NCBI GenBank assembly: GCA_963682055.1
Contig: OY821744.1
Span: 27,938,967-28,002,966, forward strand
Length of the DNA stretch: 64,000 bases
Reading direction: 5' to 3'
Origin: Primula veris
Lineage: Eukaryota > Streptophyta > Magnoliopsida > Ericales > Primulaceae
The notes below the pieces were generated by a model. That model had not been told where the DNA came from. It made no database searches and saw only the letters and a list, made by a program, of their open reading frames with translations. The stretch's first letter is position 1. Each line of letters starts with the position of its first letter. Below are positions 12,764 to 22,071 of this stretch, in pieces. The translations under genes and the position numbers were made by a program.

Positions 12764-13176
12764 TTCTATTTATCGACTTTGTAAATTGTAATCCTCTATA
12801 CATTTGATGTATAGTTTATAAAATATCTAATATTACTATCAGTCAGTGGTGGAGTTTGGTAATGGGGAATAACGGTGCGGAAATTCCAACAAAATATTGA
12901 GGGTGTTAGCCCACTATTTTTATAAATTTTGATATAAAATATAAACTTGATTGGTAGGTTTTTTTTTATAAGAGAAATACTTCTTGCACCGAAGATATTC
13001 CCCGAACTTTTGCACACCATGAGGTGGCGAATTCTTATTGGCTGAATTGTAGACCGTTTTGTAATTGTACAATTTGTTTGGGGTAAAGCTAAATATTAAC
13101 ATTTGGGTTGTATGCTTGGGTGCATGCGGGTTAACTCCCCGAGGCATATATCAATGCTCTTTTCAATAATATGGGG
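12764..13176. other. 5' flank of the PPR gene up to the MULE
   Basis: AT-rich sequence with the PPR promoter; no further feature recognised. A CAGTGGTGGAG string near 12844 resembles the ends of hAT-like elements but no matching partner end was found. Confidence 0.45.
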
Positions 13177-13186
13177 GTGACTGTAG
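13177..13186 (+). repeat. Left target-site duplication of the MULE
   Basis: GTGACTGTAG occurs here and again at 22062-22071 in the same orientation, directly abutting both element ends. MULEs usually make 8-11 bp duplications. Confidence 0.85.
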
Positions 13187-13230
13187 GAGGTGTGATTAAT
13201 GTACTACAGTTTTTCTTATTAAACGCACAG

Positions 13231-13371
13231 ACCGTAGATTAAATCTACGGTCTACAGTGATCCACTGTAAACCGTAGATTTAATCTACGGTTTGTATTGA
13301 ATTAATGCAAACCGTAGATTAAATCTACGGTTTACAGTGGATCACTGTAAACCGTAGATTTAATCTACGGT
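13231..13371. repeat. Left subterminal palindrome array, 4 units at 40-bp period
   Basis: Four 21-bp palindromes with core CCGTAGATTWAATCTACGG start at 13231, 13271, 13311 and 13351, exactly 40 bp apart with 19-bp spacers. The central base alternates A, T, A, T, and the spacers pair with each other (for example ACAGTGATCCACTGTA), so the whole array is nearly self-complementary. Likely a cluster of transposase-binding sites, as subterminal repeats are in other DNA transposons; that role is inferred. Confidence 0.95.
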
Positions 13372-13383
13372 CTGTGTAATTTC

Positions 13384-14080
13384 ACAGATTTTTTGAAAAT
13401 AAAAATTAAAATAAAAATTCTAATAATTAAAATTAAAATACTGAATATTTTTTTCAAATTAAACATGATTTTTTTTTTACATAAAAATGCCTTATATTTA
13501 AAATTTGATATTTTTTTCAAGTGTATAATTTGATATTTTTTTCAAGTGTATAAGTTGATTTTTTTCAAGTGTATAAGTTGATATTTTTTTCAAATAAGAC
13601 ATTTTGTTTTTTTCAAATTTAAAAACAAAATGACTTATTTTTAAAATTTTACATAAAATAAATTACAAATATTCTAACAATCTGTAAAAATAAACACAAA
13701 ATTTATACAAATTTACACAAAAAAGTTGATTTGATAAATTTTATGTTTTTGGTTCATGTTATATTTTTGTCAAGTGTATAAGTTGATATTTATTGAATCA
13801 TTAACTAAATCGTCAATTTTTGTGAAGTTTTTTTGGTTTGTATTTAACACTTGTATAACGCAATATGCAAACATGAATATCAACTTATAAATTTCATAAA
13901 ACAAATTTATTAAACAAAATTTACAACAAAATTTACAACAAAATTAAACAAAATTTACAACAAAATTTCATAGAACTAAATTTCATAAAACAAATTTATT
14001 AAACATTTGTTTACATCATATAAATTTACAACGAATTGAAAAAAATAGTAATTTACATAAAATTAAAAATAAAAAACCGA
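13384..14080. other. AT-rich non-coding flank downstream of the transposase gene
   Basis: Very AT-rich sequence with short degenerate repeats such as TTTTTCAAGTGTATAAGTTGATA (several copies around 13510-13580 and 13770-13790) and ACAAAATTTACAACAAAATTT near 13915-13970. It holds the 3' end of the minus-strand transposase gene. No gene is seen. Confidence 0.6.
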
Positions 14081-16777
14081 TTATGGACTTAGGTCTATAG
14101 GTTCTTCATTTGCTTTTTTCTTCCCCGATTGCTTTTCCAGCGCCATATATAATTTGAAATTTGGTCGAAAAAGTTCCTTCCATGGCGCAGCTGCCTCAGT
14201 GCGTGTTTGTTCCCACCGTGCTATAATTCCTGGCATTGGGAAGATCCCTTCTTTAGGAATAACCTGAGCATAGTGACAACTGTTGACGAACACCATTACA
14301 GTCGGGATCCAATATGTCGTTCCTTGAGGCGGACCAGTATAAAGAGGTAAAAAAGTAGAGTTCCACACGTTTACCTCTCCATTTTGATTTTCCCATAAGG
14401 ACAACAATACAATTGGCATATTGTAATGAGAAGCAATTAAAAAACCATACGACGGAAATCTCATCCATTTCTCAGAAGGTGCGGGATTTGTAGCATGATA
14501 AAAATTTAAACTTGATAAAATGTAATCATACCGGTAAGCTTCAAAGTCAAGATTCTCAAACAGCTCATAATAAACACCTTTCATTTGCTGCAGCTCTTGA
14601 AACAATTCACATCTTACCGCGTACCAATCATCTTCCCCATGCTGTTTACCCGTCGCATTTGCAACTACCCGGAACCCACAGTTACCATCCCCACGCACAT
14701 CATAAACCGTTTCGATGTAACTATGTAACATAAACCATATTTGGTCACTGTACAGGAAGGTTGGCCTATTGGGGGTGGGTTTAGGGTTCTGGTTTCGCGG
14801 CCTCCTAGTTGGGTTTACCCTTACCTCCGGTGTTTCATCCGCCTTGCCTTTACCCTTGTCCCTACTAGCACCAGCACTCTGTTCCTCCACATACTCCCAT
14901 CCCGACTTATCCCTCTTACTAGATTTGTCGCCTTTTCTAGGTCTCCCCCTATTTGCTCTCACTTCGGGGTCACTGACGGATGTTCTGGCTGGTACGGTTA
15001 TCTCTCGGAGTTGTGTTTTCATACGCCGTTTTTCAACATTCGTTTTGCTAGCATAAACACTTTTAAACTCTTCTAGATCACCCTCTACCCCATAATCATC
15101 GGTGTTCCCATTATCATCAATTACGTCTAATTTTTTCCAGAATGGATGAATATATTCTAGAGGAAGAGGCTTCCCGAATAAAATATGTTCACTCATAATA
15201 TGATGACAAGGTAAACCGTGAGACAATTTAAAACCGCAAGAACAATTCTCATCAGCCTGGCCACTACATTTTCTGTGTTCTTGGAATAATAAATCAAAGG
15301 CATAGTGTGTGATATACGACCTAAGATTTATAAATAGAGGCGTTTTTTCAGAATGTGGAAAATAAGACTTGCATTTATCCAACTTCGTCTTAATATCCTC
15401 AAACTGTTTTTCTAGAATTCTATTCACCTCTACCCAAACAGTTTCAAGCGTGCCAGTATTAGTGGAAAGGGATCTTTTCAGCTTAGCATGTTGTTGTTCG
15501 GCTCGATTGCTAGTTCTGTTACCTAGATGTGTTGTGTGGTTGGTATAGCATGCAACAAACTTTTCAGCATAATCATTTAAAAGCTTGTCTACATACTTAA
15601 TCACAGCAGGGTACGATTTGTAAGAGGTATTGAAATTAGTTCGGTTATAATTGTACTCCTCTATCGACTCAGAATCAACCAATAAACCCCAATCATCTAA
15701 AAACGTTTGCCACTCCTCGTCAGGGATCTTTTTACGGCAGTTTTTCAAAACATTTTTTGCAATATGAAAAGTGCACAAAATATGATGAGAATCGGGAAAA
15801 ACAACGGATAAAGCATTTGATAAGGCCATTTCCCTGTCGGTTACAAACACCCTAGGTAGTATACACCCCTCCAATGTAACTTTAAATTTTTCCAATGCCC
15901 ATATATAACTTTCTTGTGTCTCGTCACTCATGAAAACAAAACCTAAACAATATGTTTGGTTCGTTGATGTCATTCCTACGACTTCTAGAAATGACATATT
16001 AAAACGGTTTGTCCTATATGTACAATCCATTAACAAGACATCAGGAAAAGCTTTGAACATCCTTATAGAATCGGGGTGTGCAAAAAACAAGTTCTCAAGG
16101 GAATGGGTTGATGGGTTCATATTATAGTAGAACGTGTAGCGATGGCTATCCAACAAATTAAACAGTTCCTGTATCGGGTTTCTACCATCTCGTTCTTTAA
16201 ATTTCAGTCCGGCCAAAAAATTATGTATCGTTTTAGTGTTTGATACATTGTCAGGATTTCTATTTTTAATGGCCTCTAATATTGCACCAACTTTAAAACT
16301 ACTTTGCCTTAAAGTTTTAACAATTTCTTTTTCATCTTGGGTTAAACGAGCACGTCGTGCTTGACCTTGGAGGTAAGTTGGGGGTGGGTGGTTATGTTGT
16401 CCATTTTCTACGTGACACATCCATTCACCATTAACTACGTAACCTTTAATGAAAAATGGACAGTCTTTTTTCTTTGTACCTGATTTTACGGAAGATGGTT
16501 TCTTTTTTTCGTAAACCCCCGATTTATCACACACAATATCAACATACGGTGTCCTGCTCCCATCACCCCCTCCAGACCTACGAATCGTAAGGATGAAACC
16601 CCAATTTCCAGCCACATCAGCAAGATCAGCAAGCATTTCATCCCTTGTTTCCCAAGTCAATTCATCAACTTCAAAGTGCTCCGAATAATCAGTTAGCTCA
16701 TCGTTTGAGCCACTGGATGAATTCGCATTGTTGTTGTTATTCCATTGGTTGTTGTCATAACCATAGTTGTAATTCAT
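14081..16777 (-). CDS. MULE transposase (FAR1-like) fused to OTU cysteine protease, 898 aa
   Basis: Catalyses cut-and-paste movement of the element; the C-terminal domain is a predicted deubiquitinase-type protease. Single exon. Order of domains: Asn/Ser-rich start; a FAR1/WRKY-GCM1-like zinc-binding domain around residues 40-135 (C83, C106, and HNH at 128-130); MULE transposase core around 245-345 with D251 (LMDCTYRTN) and D314 (VTDRE), and a candidate third acid E427 (NRAEQQH); SWIM zinc finger C512-x-C514 ... C524-x-H526; an AT-hook-like RGRPRKG near 610; and an OTU domain around 690-845 with the D-G-N-C box at 697-700 (catalytic C700) and His835 (CHYAQV). The catalytic residues of both enzymes look intact and there is no internal stop. 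The OTU domain may act on ubiquitin-like modifiers of host silencing factors; that is speculation. Upstream, two tandem copies of the start region carry short upstream ORFs. Confidence 0.93.
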   Translation of the reverse strand: MNYNYGYDNNQWNNNNNANSSSGSNDELTDYSEHFEVDELTWETRDEMLADLADVAGNWGFILTIRRSGGGDGSRTPYVDIVCDKSGVYEKKKPSSVKSGTKKKDCPFFIKGYVVNGEWMCHVENGQHNHPPPTYLQGQARRARLTQDEKEIVKTLRQSSFKVGAILEAIKNRNPDNVSNTKTIHNFLAGLKFKERDGRNPIQELFNLLDSHRYTFYYNMNPSTHSLENLFFAHPDSIRMFKAFPDVLLMDCTYRTNRFNMSFLEVVGMTSTNQTYCLGFVFMSDETQESYIWALEKFKVTLEGCILPRVFVTDREMALSNALSVVFPDSHHILCTFHIAKNVLKNCRKKIPDEEWQTFLDDWGLLVDSESIEEYNYNRTNFNTSYKSYPAVIKYVDKLLNDYAEKFVACYTNHTTHLGNRTSNRAEQQHAKLKRSLSTNTGTLETVWVEVNRILEKQFEDIKTKLDKCKSYFPHSEKTPLFINLRSYITHYAFDLLFQEHRKCSGQADENCSCGFKLSHGLPCHHIMSEHILFGKPLPLEYIHPFWKKLDVIDDNGNTDDYGVEGDLEEFKSVYASKTNVEKRRMKTQLREITVPARTSVSDPEVRANRGRPRKGDKSSKRDKSGWEYVEEQSAGASRDKGKGKADETPEVRVNPTRRPRNQNPKPTPNRPTFLYSDQIWFMLHSYIETVYDVRGDGNCGFRVVANATGKQHGEDDWYAVRCELFQELQQMKGVYYELFENLDFEAYRYDYILSSLNFYHATNPAPSEKWMRFPSYGFLIASHYNMPIVLLSLWENQNGEVNVWNSTFLPLYTGPPQGTTYWIPTVMVFVNSCHYAQVIPKEGIFPMPGIIARWEQTRTEAAAPWKELFRPNFKLYMALEKQSGKKKANEEPIDLSP

Positions 16778-16910
16778 TTTCGGATAGGGTTTGTTTGTAT
16801 ATTTTATTGGGGAGAAATGAGGATTTTTTAAGAGATTTCCGAAATGTGTTTGTGTTTGATTTTATGGTTTGTTAGAATTGGCAAAATTGAGTCATATTTA
16901 TAGGGTAAGT

Positions 16911-17310
16911 TTACACTACAAACCGTAGATTACTTTTACGGTTTGTAGTGAATTTTTGGTGTAGTCATTTCGAAACTTTAATAATGCATTGAGTAGTCAT
17001 TTTCGGATAGGGTTGTCAAGTCATAATAATTCAAAAGTGATAATGTGTTGTCGGAATTATTTTGATAGATATGGTATCCAATGTAATTTACACTACAAAC
17101 CGTATATTACTTTTACGGGTTGTAGTGTTTTTTTTGGAGTAGTCATTTCGAAACTTTAATAATGCATTGAGTAGTCATTTTCGGATAGGGTTGTCAAGTC
17201 ATAATAATTCAAAAGTGATAACGTGTTGTCGGAATTATTTTGATAGATATGGTATCCAATGTAATTTACACTACAAACCGTAGATTACTTTTACGGTTTG
17301 TATTTTTTTT
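16911..17310. repeat. 177-bp tandem repeat upstream of the transposase start
   Basis: Two full units (16911-17087 and 17088-17265) and a partial third (from 17266). Each begins TTACACTACAAACCGTA with an imperfect version of the element's palindrome, ACCGTAGATTACTTTTACGG. Each full unit also has a copy of the transposase leader and start context (minus strand CCCTATCCGAAAATG), giving ATGs at 17000 and 17178 that open an 11-codon frame. The region should contain the transposase promoter. Confidence 0.85.
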
Positions 17311-17386
17311 TTTTTTTACGTTGTTTACGGTGATTCAGTGCAAAAAGTACATTCGTAAAACGTCGCTGCTAAAATCAGGGGTACAA

Positions 17387-17487
17387 ACCGTACATTACTT
17401 TTACGGTTTGCACAAAATACATACAAACCGTACATTTAATGTACGGTTTGTATGAAATCTGTACAAACCGTACATTAAATGTACGGT
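17387..17487. repeat. Internal palindrome array, variant units at 40-bp period
   Basis: Three 21-bp units start at 17387, 17427 and 17467, again exactly 40 bp apart. The last two are palindromes with core CCGTACATTWAATGTACGG, differing from the terminal units by a compensating pair of base changes that preserves the palindrome. The first is imperfect (ACATTACTTTTACGG). Confidence 0.88.
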
Positions 17488-17506
17488 TTGTATGTATTTC
17501 AGAATA

Positions 17507-17979
17507 TTTAGGGTTTTTTAGGGTTTAGGGTTTAGGGTTTAGGGTTTAGGGTTTAGGGTTTGTAATTTAGGGTTTATGGTTTTTAATATAGGGTTTAGGG
17601 TTTAGGGTTTGTAATTTAGGGTTTAGGTTTTTAATATAGGGTTTAGGGTTTAGGGTTTGTAATTTAGGGTTTAGGGTTTATGGTTTGTAATTTAGGGTTT
17701 AGGGTTTGTAAATTAGGGTTTATGGTTTACGGTTTAGATTTTAGGGTTTAGGGTAAGTGGTTTGTAATTTAGGGTTTAGGGTTTAGGGTTAGGGTTTGTA
17801 ATTTAGGGTTTAGGTTTCAGGGTTTAGAATTTAGGGTTTAGGGTTTAGGGTTTGTAATTTAGGGTTTAGGGTTTAGGGTTTAGGGTTTAGGGTTTAGGGT
17901 TTAGGGTTTAGGGTTTAGGGTTTAGGGTTTAGGGTTTAGAGTTTAGGGTTTAGGGTTTAGGGTTTAGGGTTTAGGGTTT
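17507..17979 (+). repeat. Interstitial telomere-type repeat (TTTAGGG)n
   Basis: About 470 bp of plant telomere heptamer TTTAGGG on the plus strand, in perfect runs (notably 17860-17975) broken by TTTGTAATTTAGGG-type variants. It lies inside the MULE between the 3' end of the PMD gene and the promoter side of the transposase gene, so it is not a chromosome end. Confidence 0.95.
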
Positions 17980-18144
17980 GTAAAAACTCAATATTGGTCC
18001 TAAAACATACAAATCAAACATACGAATCAAATTTAACTTACGAATTTATAACGTACAAATCAAACATAGAAATCAAATTAAACCTACGAATTTATAATAT
18101 TCCAACCCTAGCTAATAATAAAACTGACAAATCAAACATAGAAA

Positions 18145-20514
18145 TCAAATACAAAAACAGTGCATTTTTTTTTTTTTGTAACGACTAAATGTTTTAAAGT
18201 TGGACATAGGGAGCATCTTTCCCGCCGATGTTAATCTATCGGATGACGGCTCAGCAGACTCTTCGATTTCGTTTAGCTCCGTACGCCGTCTTTGTCGCTG
18301 CTGCGATTCTGGATGCGGCGCACGCTCGTGGGATGTAACTGTCAACCCTCGACTCCAACTGTCGGTTGACTGATGACTAGGATGATGCTCGAACGGGACA
18401 TCATCCTGAACGTAGCCCGACCCAGCAAAAGAAGCACGACGACCATGACCGCTTGAACTCGGACCCGGACCCTGATCTGTAGTCGGGGGTCGACCTCCAC
18501 TGGTTCTTCTACCGCCGCTACTAGATTCGCCTTCCCCTCTGCCTCTTTCGTCGGGACGCCGACAACTTGCCGACCTAGTGTAATTTCTTGGGTCGTAACG
18601 TAGGTCGTCATCACCATCGTCGTCGTCGTCGTCGTCATCGTCATCCTCCCCCTCCGACTGTTCATCAGCTGACCCATACGGATTCATACCCATTTCAGCG
18701 AACTCCTTACGTAGTAAGTCCACGTCCGTTTTAGATTTCAGCCGTTTGAACCATTTGAAACTGCGGCGCAACATCGCTTTCTGTAAAAAAAAACAATAAA
18801 AAACGATTTATTAGTATTGAAATATACATAAAAAGAAGTAACGATTTATTAGTAAAAAACGATTTAGTAGTTACCATTTTATTGAAGACACCCGTATTCT
18901 CCCGGAAACCGTGAGGGGGCGGGGCAAGTTCAGGTGGGTTTATGAAGATGCGGGTCCGCTCTCTATACCATTTCATGTAACCCGGTGACGTCCCCGTGCC
19001 ATATTCGCCGTTAATAAGACGGGTGTGGCGGTCATTCCACACGACTATAAATTCTCCGGTTAGTAAAGGCCAGTCGTGTTTTTGCCCAATCCCATATCTT
19101 CTATCCTTGCCGTGACCCTGTCTTGGTTTCCAGATATACGTAGGGACCCGCTGCACAAAACCGAACTGCCTCATGAACCTGTCCGCGGGGTGGTACTCAA
19201 TCTTCTCATTACAAATGAGAGGCACAGAACAATGCCACATATACCGGCCCCGCGTGCAGTATTCCGGATACTGATTAAGATCCCCGTAAGGTTGCCACAC
19301 TATCTGTAATCATCAAATTAGAATATATAAACAATGGTTTTAAAATAGACGAGTAATAAATTCTGCGAAGATAAGACCAATGCAAACATATACAACATAT
19401 AATACGTAAGTTACATATAATACGAAAATTAAAATTTACCTGTTCAGGCGACATATTGTCAAACTGGTCACGTATGTGGACCACATTATGTCCGTAGACA
19501 TATGGCGTAAGGTTAGTTTGCCGCCACATCTTCCATCTGTAATATACAAACAAAAACCGATAAACAATAAATATAACCGGCAGCTAAGTAAATGATAGAT
19601 GACACAATAATATAAAAAAGCAAATCCAATTCAAAAACTAAATAAATATCATACCTGTAACCGAGGGGGAACCTAGGCAAGCCCTCCGGTGGCTCGACAT
19701 CTTCCGGCAGCTCTTCACACGGTCTAACCGGCAGTAGTCTGGTAATCGCCCACATATCCAGAAACATAACCGCCCCGCTTACTCCGGTTGTCTTACAACG
19801 TACCACCCTGCATAGATTAGCCTCTAACCAGGCCAGAAGAGCTGATCCCCAACTATACTCAGCACATGTGTCAAAATCCTCTAGAAATGGCAGAGGCCAG
19901 AGTGGAATCTGATCACTGCTCTTATCCGAAAACACATGTGCAGCCAGTAATAATAGCATGGCAGCCCTAGACTGATATAGTAAACGCTCCTCACTAGGGT
20001 TGGGGGGTAATTCACCGAAGGTCTGTAACATCCAATCAAGTCTAACTGTCAGACAGTTTTGATCGACTTGATTGTCAGCCGGCCTAACACCCAACAAACT
20101 CTCCATCATAGCCAACCTGCTCGCCTTCGTGTCATTCCGCTCCGACCGGGTCACAGCAAGACCATCCACCCTCAGACCGAGCATAATCTCTACATCCTGT
20201 AAAGATATCCCCAACTCTCCCCCGACAAAATGGAACGTGTGCGACTCATCACGCCACCTATCAACTAAGGCTGTAATCAACCCTCGGTCTACGGTATAAT
20301 TACCTATACTGTAAATACCGTAAAAACCAGCCCTAATGATATTATGAACTACCCTTTCAGGCGTCGGTATCTGCCAACTATAATTATAAACCCTAATCTT
20401 ATTGGCATCTCCTCTACCCGCTTCTCTGCCAGCATCCCAAGTCTGATTAGAAATGTGACCGGTCTGTCGTAAAATACCCAACCTCCCTTTAATCTGTGGA
20501 CCTGGGTCTGTCAT
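18145..20514 (-). CDS. Plant mobile domain (PMD, MAIN-like) protein carried by the MULE, 673 aa
   Basis: Member of the plant mobile domain family, often annotated as 'serine/threonine-protein phosphatase 7 long form homolog' or MAIN-like; host members act in genome stability and transposon silencing. Exons in transcript order: 19655-20514, 19440-19536, 18875-19303, 18145-18780, all GT-AG and in phase. The PMD core is in exon 1: GFYGIYSIGNYTVDRGLITALVDRW, SHTFHFVGGELGISLQDVEIMLGL, then LYQSRAAMLLLLAAHVF and a Trp-rich segment. The C-terminal third is low complexity, with a run of 10 Asp near 'EGEDDDD' and Ser/Gly/Arg-rich sequence. The start at 20514 (MTDPGPQIKG) is chosen over 20577 because the upstream extension is hydrophobic and lies in the repetitive leader. 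The last residues run into a poly(A)-like tract, so the exact C-terminus is less certain. Its role in the element is unknown. Confidence 0.9.
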
Positions 20515-20644
20515 CCTAACTATGATAACCAAATATAACTCAATTAATGATAACCAAAAAAATGATAACATAACCAATTAATGATAACCAAACAATGATA
20601 ATTCAATGATAACCAAACAATGATAACTCAATTATAACCAATTA

Positions 20645-21235
20645 ATGATAACCAAACACACATTTTTTCATAAACCAAACAACAATAATAATTAAATTTT
20701 TTAATCATAACCAAACACACATTTTTTCATAAACCAAACAATAATAATTAAATTTTTTAATGATAACCAAACACACATTTTTTCATAAACCAAACAATAA
20801 TAATTAAATTTTTTAATGATAACCAAACACACATTTTTTCATAAACCAAACAACAATAATAATTAAATTTTTTAATCATAACCAAACACACATTTTTTCA
20901 TAAACCAAACAATAATAATTCAATTTTTTAATCATTACCAAACACACATTTTTTCATAAACCAAACAATAATAATTAAATTTTTTAATCATAACCAAACA
21001 CACATTTTTTCATAAACCAAACAATAATAATTCAATTTTTTAATCATAACCAAACACACATTTTTTCATAAACCAAACAATAATAATTCAATTTTTTAAT
21101 CATAACCAAACACACATTTTTTCATAAACCAAACAACAATAATAATTAAATTTTTTAATCATAACCAAACACACATTTTTTCATAAACCAAACAATAATA
21201 ATTCAATTTTTTAATCATAACCAAACACATTCTCA
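20645..21235. repeat. Minisatellite of ~56-59 bp units, about 10 copies
   Basis: Units share ACCAAACACACATTTTTTC, then ATAAACCAAACAATAATAATT and a TTTTTTAAT segment, repeated about ten times with an end fragment near 21220. It lies just upstream of the PMD gene. Before it (20577-20640) is a shorter AATGATAACCAA repeat. Confidence 0.92.
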
Positions 21236-21254
21236 ACAATTCAAATTAACCAAA

Positions 21255-21550
21255 CAAAATAAAAAAACATGCAAAAATGGGACAAATATCAACAATTATT
21301 AAAATTTCTATAATTAATATAAACAAACAACAAACAATTATATATAGCTAAGTGAATTATGGTTTTGCATATTTTATATATTTTTTCCTATTTTACAAAT
21401 TAAAATTACAAAAAATAAAAAAACATGCAAAAATGGGACAAAATATCAACAATTATTAAAATTTCTATAATTAATATAAACAAACAACAAACAATGATAT
21501 ATAGCTAAGTGAATTATGGATTTGCATATTTTATATATTTTTTCCTTTTT
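21255..21550. repeat. ~155-bp tandem duplication upstream of the PMD gene
   Basis: Two copies of sequence beginning AAAAAACATGCAAAAATGGG and ending with TTGCATATTTTATATATTTTTTCC (about 21260-21390 and 21418-21545), nearly identical. Probably part of the PMD promoter region of the MULE. Confidence 0.85.
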
Positions 21551-21784
21551 TACAAATTTAAATTACACAAAAAACATAATAAATTAGAGAATAAAAGATA
21601 TACCCTTGAATTATGGATAAGTTTGATTGATGATTTGGGGTTTTTTGTTAATAAAGTTGATAGTTAATGTGGTTGATTGATGAGGGTGATTTTTTGGGTT
21701 GAAAATTGGGGGTTTTTGAGAGAAAGAGAGAGAGTGTAGAATAAAATTTAATTTTTTTAAAAAAATTCGTAACTTTCTGTTTTT

Positions 21785-21862
21785 TCCAGGGACTGTCTGT
21801 GTAATTTTTGCAGGGACTGACTGTGTAATTCTGAAAATCAGGGACTCACTGTGTAATTTACA
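21785..21862. repeat. Three short CAGGGACT...CTGTGTAATT repeats
   Basis: CAGGGACTGTCTGTGTAATT and two close variants occur in a row just inside the right palindrome array. CTGTGTAATTTCACAG at 13373-13388 on the inner side of the left array is related, adding to the symmetry of the two ends. Confidence 0.7.
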
Positions 21863-21876
21863 GACATTTGCTGCAA

Positions 21877-22017
21877 ACCGTAGATTAAATCTACGGTCTG
21901 CATTGATTCAATGCAAACCGTAGATTTAATCTACGGTTTGCAGCAAATGTCTGTAAACCGTAGATTAAATCTACGGTCTGTGTTGAATCAATACAGACCG
22001 TAGATTTAATCTACGGT
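21877..22017. repeat. Right subterminal palindrome array, 4 units at 40-bp period
   Basis: Four 21-bp palindromes start at 21877, 21917, 21957 and 21997, with the same core, spacing and A/T alternation as the left array. The last unit ends 44 bp from the right element border, the same distance as at the left end. Confidence 0.95.
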
Positions 22018-22061
22018 CTGAGAGTATTTTCAGACTTTTTGAAGTTTAAAAAGTCACCCTC

Positions 22062-22071
22062 GTGACTGTAG
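22062..22071 (+). repeat. Right target-site duplication of the MULE
   Basis: GTGACTGTAG, identical to 13177-13186. The predicted empty site reads AATATGGG, one GTGACTGTAG copy, then TCCATGTTAG. Confidence 0.85.

Larger units (their letters stand above)
13187..22061 (-). mobile_element. Complete Mutator-like element (MULE) with transposase-OTU and plant-mobile-domain genes, 8,875 bp
   Basis: The borders are set by a perfect 10-bp direct repeat (GTGACTGTAG) just outside both ends. The terminal inverted repeats are very short and imperfect: GAGGTGTGA at the left, and GAGGGTGAC as the complement of the right end. Both ends have a four-unit array of 21-bp palindromes at 40-bp spacing, and each array lies exactly 44 bp from its border (13231 and 22017). 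This symmetry independently supports the borders. Both internal genes are on the minus strand and open: a MULE transposase fused to an OTU protease, and a plant-mobile-domain (PMD) protein. Between and around them are tandem repeats, including a telomere-type TTTAGGG tract. The element has almost no classical terminal inverted repeat, so it is best described as a non-TIR type MULE. Intact frames and an identical target duplication suggest a fairly recent insertion. Confidence 0.88.

Noticed and set aside
13231..13371. Regular 21-bp repeats with 19-bp spacers resemble a short CRISPR array
   Set aside because: Plant nuclear context; the units are palindromes with related, self-pairing spacers, and an equal array is present at the other end of a transposon.
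14741..15076. Plus-strand open frames opposite the transposase gene
   Set aside because: Antisense shadows of a long, clearly coding minus-strand frame.
17507..17979. TTTAGGG tract as a chromosome end
   Set aside because: Unique genes and an intact transposon continue on both sides, and the tract is internal to the MULE.
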